A stretch of DNA of 64,000 bases from Nocardia flavorosea (GTDB lineage: Bacteria > Actinomycetota > Actinomycetes > Mycobacteriales > Mycobacteriaceae), in NCBI RefSeq assembly GCF_015477805.1, contig NZ_JADLQL010000005.1, positions 186,001-250,000 of the forward strand, in the 5' to 3' direction. The position numbers were made by a program, and so were the translations under genes. Of this stretch, positions 60,131 to 64,000 are shown in pieces; the stretch's first letter is position 1; each line of letters begins with the position of its first letter. The notes below the pieces were generated by a model. That model was not told the origin of the DNA. It saw nothing but the letters and a program-made list of their open reading frames with translations, and ran no database searches.

Positions 60131-61635
60131 ACGCCGAGCGCGGTCGAAAGGTTGCCGGCGAGCTCGGTCGCCCCGCCGCAGGCCGGGCCGCGCACGACCA
60201 GAGCGCAGCCACCACCGGCCACGGCTCCACGGCCGGCACCGATGCCGAGCATGGACCATCGCCCGACCGTACGGTGAGCGGACAGGCAGGCGATCGCCCC
60301 GCCCGTCCGGAGCCCCGCGAACGAGCCGCCACTGCATTCGCCGGTACCGTTCCCACCGCTGACCGCGAAACCTTGCGCCGAGCATACGACCGGTGCCGCC
60401 GGACGGCCGCTGTCCACGGACGTACCTACTACCTGGCGACCCGGCTGCTGTCCGCCGAACAGCGTCCCGCCGTCCACGCCCTCTACGCCTTCGCGCGAAT
60501 GGTGGACGATATCGTCGATACTCCGGCACCCCGCCGGGCCCCGGCTGCGCTGCTGGACTCCGTCGAGCTCGCCCTGCGCACCGCGTGGTCACCGCTGTGC
60601 CCACCCTGGCTACACGGCCACTCGGCCGAGTCGCGACGGTACAGCCAGACCTCGCCGCTCGACTCGCCCCGCCCCGGCGTAGGCGCGGCGGCACCATTCG
60701 ACTCACCGAGCCCCAGCGTGACCGCCCCGTCGAACTCAGCCCAGTCCAGCACACCCCGGCTCCGCAAGGCCCAGCCCACCGCGCCCCGGTCACTCGACCC
60801 GACTCAGCCCAGCACGACCCAGCCGCTCACTCCGGCCCGGTCCGGCGACACCCGACCACTCGACCCCGGTCTACCCAGCAGCACCCGGCCACTCGACCCC
60901 GGCCAACCCAGCAACACCCAGCCACTCGACCCCGGCCAACCCAGCTGGCCCCCGCTACTCGATTCCACCCGGCCCGGCGCGCTGCCCGCCGGTTTCGGCG
61001 AGATCTTCCTCGCCCTCACCGATACCGTCGCCCGGTTCGCCATCGACCCGCGGCATTTCTGGAGCTTCCTGGACTCCATGCGCATGGATGCCCCCGGTTC
61101 CCCACTGTTCCGGAATCGCTATCCCACCATGGCCGCCCTGGAGGAATACATGCGCGGTTCCGCGGCCGCCATCGGCCTGCAGTTGCTGCCGGTACTGGGT
61201 ACGGCCGGTCCCCGCGCCGCGGCCGAACCCGCGGCGGCGGCGCTGGGCAATGCTTTCCAGCTCACCAATTTCCTGCGCGATATCGGCGAAGACCTCGACC
61301 GCGACCGGATCTACCTGCCCGCCGACGAACTCGCCGTATTCGGCGTCGACGAGGAACTGCTGCGGTACTGCCGCCGTACGAGCAGCACCGACCGCCGGGT
61401 GCGCCGCGCGCTCGCGCACCTCATCGCCGTCAACCGCGACCTCTACCGTCGCGCACACCCGGGCATCGAACTGCTCAGCCCACGCGTACGCCCAGGTATC
61501 CGCACCGCCGCAACCCTCTACGCGGCAATCCTCGGCCGCATAGAGGAGAGCGGTTACGACGTGTTCGCCCGGCGCGCGGTGGTCCCGAACCGTCAGCGGC
61601 TGTGGCTGGCGGCCACAGCCGCGATACGCCGGTAA
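60127..61635 (+). CDS. crtB: Phytoene synthase CrtB with long internal insertion
   Basis: Phytoene synthase condenses two GGPP. The GTG start overlaps the mptA stop (GTGA), giving 502 residues, far above the usual about 310. About 75 non-homologous residues precede ETLRRAYDRCRRTAAVHGRTYYLATRLL. The first Asp-rich motif DDIVD (about residue 125) and the second DIGEDLDRDR (about 385) are intact, as are NFLRDIGEDL and YLPADEL. Between them, after LDSVELALRTAW, lies an insertion of about 120 residues rich in Pro, Ser and Thr; homology resumes at IFLALTDTVARFAI. Catalytic residues are present, so it may be active. Confidence 0.92.
   Translation: MNAERGRKVAGELGRPAAGRAAHDQSAATTGHGSTAGTDAEHGPSPDRTVSGQAGDRPARPEPRERAATAFAGTVPTADRETLRRAYDRCRRTAAVHGRTYYLATRLLSAEQRPAVHALYAFARMVDDIVDTPAPRRAPAALLDSVELALRTAWSPLCPPWLHGHSAESRRYSQTSPLDSPRPGVGAAAPFDSPSPSVTAPSNSAQSSTPRLRKAQPTAPRSLDPTQPSTTQPLTPARSGDTRPLDPGLPSSTRPLDPGQPSNTQPLDPGQPSWPPLLDSTRPGALPAGFGEIFLALTDTVARFAIDPRHFWSFLDSMRMDAPGSPLFRNRYPTMAALEEYMRGSAAAIGLQLLPVLGTAGPRAAAEPAAAALGNAFQLTNFLRDIGEDLDRDRIYLPADELAVFGVDEELLRYCRRTSSTDRRVRRALAHLIAVNRDLYRRAHPGIELLSPRVRPGIRTAATLYAAILGRIEESGYDVFARRAVVPNRQRLWLAATAAIRR
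60787..60951 (+). repeat. crtB: 33-bp tandem repeats within crtB
   Basis: Five consecutive 33-bp units (60787-60951) code for 11-residue blocks: RSLDPTQPSTT, QPLTPARSGDT, RPLDPGLPSST, RPLDPGQPSNT and QPLDPGQPSWP. The last three are nearly identical at DNA level, the first two more diverged, and the 130 bp before them look like still older copies. The array is in frame and makes up much of the crtB insertion. Confidence 0.92.
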
Positions 61636-61694
61636 CCGGCGGATGTTCGCAGGCGACCACCGCGGCGCCGCAGGCGCTGCAAAATAAACACAGC

Positions 61695-62063
61695 TCAGAA
61701 CGGGTCGGCGGCGGCGCGGCGCAGTACCTCGCGGGCGAGCGGCCCGTGCAGGGCTTCCACCGGTTTACCGGGCAGTGTGTCGTCGTCGGTGAAGATCCAT
61801 TCCAGAATCTCCTCGTCGGTGTACTTGGCGTCACGCATCACCGTGATCAGGCCCGGTAGCGATTTCAGCACCGCGCCCGTGTCGTCGAAGAAGATCTCCG
61901 GGATCCCCGCCACACCGTCGCGGCGTACCGCGAGCAGTTGGTTGTCCCGCAGCATCTGGTGCACCCGGGTCACCACGACCCCCAGGTTCTTCGCGACGTC
62001 GGGTAACGAGAGCAGTGGTACCGAGGCGGGCAGGACATCGGCGCTGCAAGGAAAGGCACTCAC
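61695..62063 (-). CDS. DNA-binding regulator, Rv2175c-like
   Basis: A 122-residue winged helix-turn-helix protein. PLLSLPDVAKNLGVVVTRVHQMLRDNQLLAVRRDGVAGIPEIFFD contains the HTH and wing, followed by SLPGLITVMRDAKYTDEEILEWIFTDDDTLPG and HGPLAREVLRRAAADPF. It matches Rv2175c, which is phosphorylated by the neighbouring kinase PknL in M. tuberculosis and loses DNA binding on phosphorylation. It diverges from pknL over 122 bp, as in that species. GTG start. Confidence 0.93.
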   Translation of the reverse strand: MSAFPCSADVLPASVPLLSLPDVAKNLGVVVTRVHQMLRDNQLLAVRRDGVAGIPEIFFDDTGAVLKSLPGLITVMRDAKYTDEEILEWIFTDDDTLPGKPVEALHGPLAREVLRRAAADPF

Positions 62064-62185
62064 GGGAGATAACCGTAGACGCTGGGCGTCCGCACGCGGT
62101 GAGACACCCGCACCGGTTCGGCCGATACCATGTGGGAGCCGCGCCAGCGGCGACCGTGCGACGCGGTACGAGGGTGGAGAGGTTC

Positions 62186-64000
62186 GTGACAGCCGGAGGA
62201 GAATTGATCGGCGCCGTACTGGATCGGCGCTACCGGATCGACGCGCCGATCGCCCGGGGCGGGATGTCGATGGTGTTCCGGGGTGTGGACACCAGGCTGG
62301 GCCGGCAGGTCGCCATCAAGGTGATGGATCCCAAGTTCGCCGGTGATCCGCAGTTCCTGACCCGGTTCGAGTTCGAAGCCCGCGCCGTCGCCGGGCTCAA
62401 GCATCCCTCTCTCGTCGAGGTGTACGACCAGGGCGTGGACGGCGAGTATCCGTTCCTGGTGATGGAGCTGGTGCAGGGCGGGACGCTGCGGGAACTGCTG
62501 CGCGAACGCGGGCCGATGCCGCCGCATGCCGTGCGCGCGGTCGCCGAACCGGTACTGGCGGCGATCGGGGTGGCGCATGCTGCCGGTCTGGTGCATCGTG
62601 ATGTGAAACCGGAGAACGTGCTGATCTCCGACGGCGGCGATGTCAAGATCGCCGATTTCGGGTTGGTCCGCGCCGTTGCCGCCGCCAACACCACCTCCGC
62701 CAGCGTCATCCTGGGTACCGCCGCCTATCTCTCGCCCGAGCAGGTCACCAGCGGTAGCGCCGACGCCCGCAGCGATGTGTACGCCTTCGGCATTCTGATC
62801 TTCGAACTGCTCACCGGGAAGGTGCCGTTCACCGGCGACAATTCGCTGTCGGTGGCCTATCAGCGGGTGGAGAACGATGTGCCGAGCCCGAGCGAGTTCA
62901 TCGCGGGGGTGCCACCCGAATTCGACCGGCTGGTCGCCCGCGCCACCGCCCGGGAACCGGGGCACCGGTTCGCCGACGCCACCGAAATGGTGGCCGAACT
63001 ACGCTCCATCGCCGCGCGCTTGAACCTGCCCGACTACCGGGTGCCCGCGCCGCAGGAATCGGCGGAACACACCAGCGCCCGCCATCCCGTCGCCCGGCCG
63101 GCGCCCGAACCCGTCGCGGCACCGCAGGGTCCGCAACCGACCCGGATGGTGACCACGCACCAGCCGCGGACCGAACCGCCGCCTCCGGCCTATATCCCGC
63201 CGCAGCGTCCCGCCCAGTACAGCTCCTATCAGGACAGCCACGCCGCCAAACGCCGCAACGGCCTGCTATGGACCGCCGCGGTGGTGGTCCTGACGCTGCT
63301 GGTCGGCATCGGCGGCTGGTGGCTCGGCGCGGGCCGCTACAACACGGTGCCCTCGGTCGCCGGGATGACGGTCGAACAGGCCACCGCGGAGTTGCGGGAG
63401 GCCGGTTTCGAAACCGGAACCCGCGACAAGGCCTCCGATACCGTGCCCGTCGGCGGTGTGGTGGGTACCGATCCCGGGCCGGGCGCCCGGGAAACCAAGG
63501 GCTCGGCCGTCGATATCCTGGTGTCCAGCGGTAAACCGGAAGTACCCGCCGTCTCGCCCGGTGCCGACTGGGACGAGGTCCAGCAGCTGATCCGCGATCA
63601 AGGATTGCAGCCGGTCGATGCCGGTGAGGTCGCCAGCACCGCGCCGGAGGGCACGCTGGCCCGGATCGACCCCGCGCCCGGGACCGTACTCCCCGCGGGT
63701 GCCCACGTTCAGGTCTGGAAGAGCAACGGGTCGAAACCCGTCCAGCTTCCCGATCTGCGTGCGGATACTCCCGAGCAGGCCCGGAAGAAGCTCGAGGATC
63801 TGGGTCTCACCGTCGCCGGGGAACGCCCCGCCTACGACGAACTGGTGGAGGTCGGCCGGGTCATCGGCACCGAACCCGGGGTAGGCACCACCGTCGACGC
63901 CGGCTCCGCGGTCACCCTGGTGATCTGCGAAGCGGTGACCATGCCGTCGGTCGTCGGCAAATCGGTCAGTGAGGCGCGGCAGACCTTGGAGGGGCTGGGC
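62186..64000 (+). CDS. pknL: Serine/threonine protein kinase PknL with PASTA domains, C-terminus missing
   Basis: A membrane Ser/Thr kinase, 605 residues visible and running off the right edge. The kinase domain has VAIKVM (Lys), HRDVKPEN (catalytic Asp), DFGLVR and GTAAYLSPEQ in the activation loop. A Pro-rich linker precedes one helix (about residues 357-378, GLLWTAAVVVLTLLVGIGGWWL). Three complete PASTA repeats follow from about 386, then the start of a fourth (MPSVVGKSVSEARQTLEGLG). GTG start behind GGAGAGG. M. tuberculosis PknL lacks PASTA repeats, so this form resembles the longer one of corynebacteria. Probably regulates the divergent Rv2175c-like protein. Confidence 0.95.
   Translation, partial: MTAGGELIGAVLDRRYRIDAPIARGGMSMVFRGVDTRLGRQVAIKVMDPKFAGDPQFLTRFEFEARAVAGLKHPSLVEVYDQGVDGEYPFLVMELVQGGTLRELLRERGPMPPHAVRAVAEPVLAAIGVAHAAGLVHRDVKPENVLISDGGDVKIADFGLVRAVAAANTTSASVILGTAAYLSPEQVTSGSADARSDVYAFGILIFELLTGKVPFTGDNSLSVAYQRVENDVPSPSEFIAGVPPEFDRLVARATAREPGHRFADATEMVAELRSIAARLNLPDYRVPAPQESAEHTSARHPVARPAPEPVAAPQGPQPTRMVTTHQPRTEPPPPAYIPPQRPAQYSSYQDSHAAKRRNGLLWTAAVVVLTLLVGIGGWWLGAGRYNTVPSVAGMTVEQATAELREAGFETGTRDKASDTVPVGGVVGTDPGPGARETKGSAVDILVSSGKPEVPAVSPGADWDEVQQLIRDQGLQPVDAGEVASTAPEGTLARIDPAPGTVLPAGAHVQVWKSNGSKPVQLPDLRADTPEQARKKLEDLGLTVAGERPAYDELVEVGRVIGTEPGVGTTVDAGSAVTLVICEAVTMPSVVGKSVSEARQTLEGLG

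Overview
This window is chromosomal DNA of a very GC-rich, mycolate-producing actinobacterium. It most resembles Nocardia, with Rhodococcus or a close relative possible. The assignment rests on gene content and order read from translated sequence, not on a database search. Envelope genes typical of Mycobacteriales are present: an Emb-type arabinosyltransferase, the mannosyltransferase MptA, LppM, Wag31 and PknL. GTG/TTG starts and 4-bp ATGA/GTGA overlaps are common. Two blocks that lie apart in Mycobacterium tuberculosis are joined here: ileS-dinX-lspA-rlu (Rv1536-1540-like) and the dcw division cluster with its flank (Rv2144c to Rv2176-like).

Layout. 0-4 kb: a LytTR regulator, a small membrane protein and a sodium/solute symporter that runs off the left edge. 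The latter two are separated by about 700 bp that hold a decayed TnpB gene. 4-9.3 kb: a lipoprotein, lspA with an RluD-type pseudouridine synthase, and small metabolic genes (VOC, PhzF, GNAT). 9.4-20.8 kb: ctpE, an emb gene, an MTB12-like lipoprotein with a perfect terminator hairpin, a Y-family polymerase with a clamp motif, galU, and an NlpC/P60 hydrolase with a consensus CRP-type operator far upstream. 20.9-24.4 kb: ileS behind an isoleucine T-box leader.

24.4-47.4 kb: the division and wall cluster, all on the minus strand: mraZ, rsmH, ftsL, ftsI, murE, murF, mraY, murD, ftsW, murG, murC, ftsQ, ftsZ, pgeF, yggS, a repeat micro-ORF, sepF, yggT, wag31. Many genes overlap by 4 bp. mraZ is preceded by a MraZ-box array inside its promoter spacer.

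47.5-64 kb: the Rv2169c-Rv2176-like envelope block (DUF3040, GNAT, lppM, metF, idsA/crtE, mptA, the Rv2175c-like regulator, pknL). Carotenoid genes are threaded through it: crtO (ketolase), cruF (1,2-hydratase), a GT2 glycosyltransferase, crtE, crtI and crtB. Together they suggest a glycosylated keto-gamma-carotene. No lycopene cyclase is in the window, so it must be encoded elsewhere.

The most unusual observations are: (i) two unrelated in-frame tandem repeats (3 x 81 bp before sepF, 2.4 x 75 bp between crtE and crtI), each forming a micro-ORF joined by ATGA overlap to the next gene; (ii) a phytoene synthase with a roughly 120-residue insertion built partly of 33-bp repeats; (iii) a prenyl-transferase gene whose only plausible start is CTG behind a strong ribosome-binding site; (iv) a second, oppositely oriented TGGG array upstream of mraZ.
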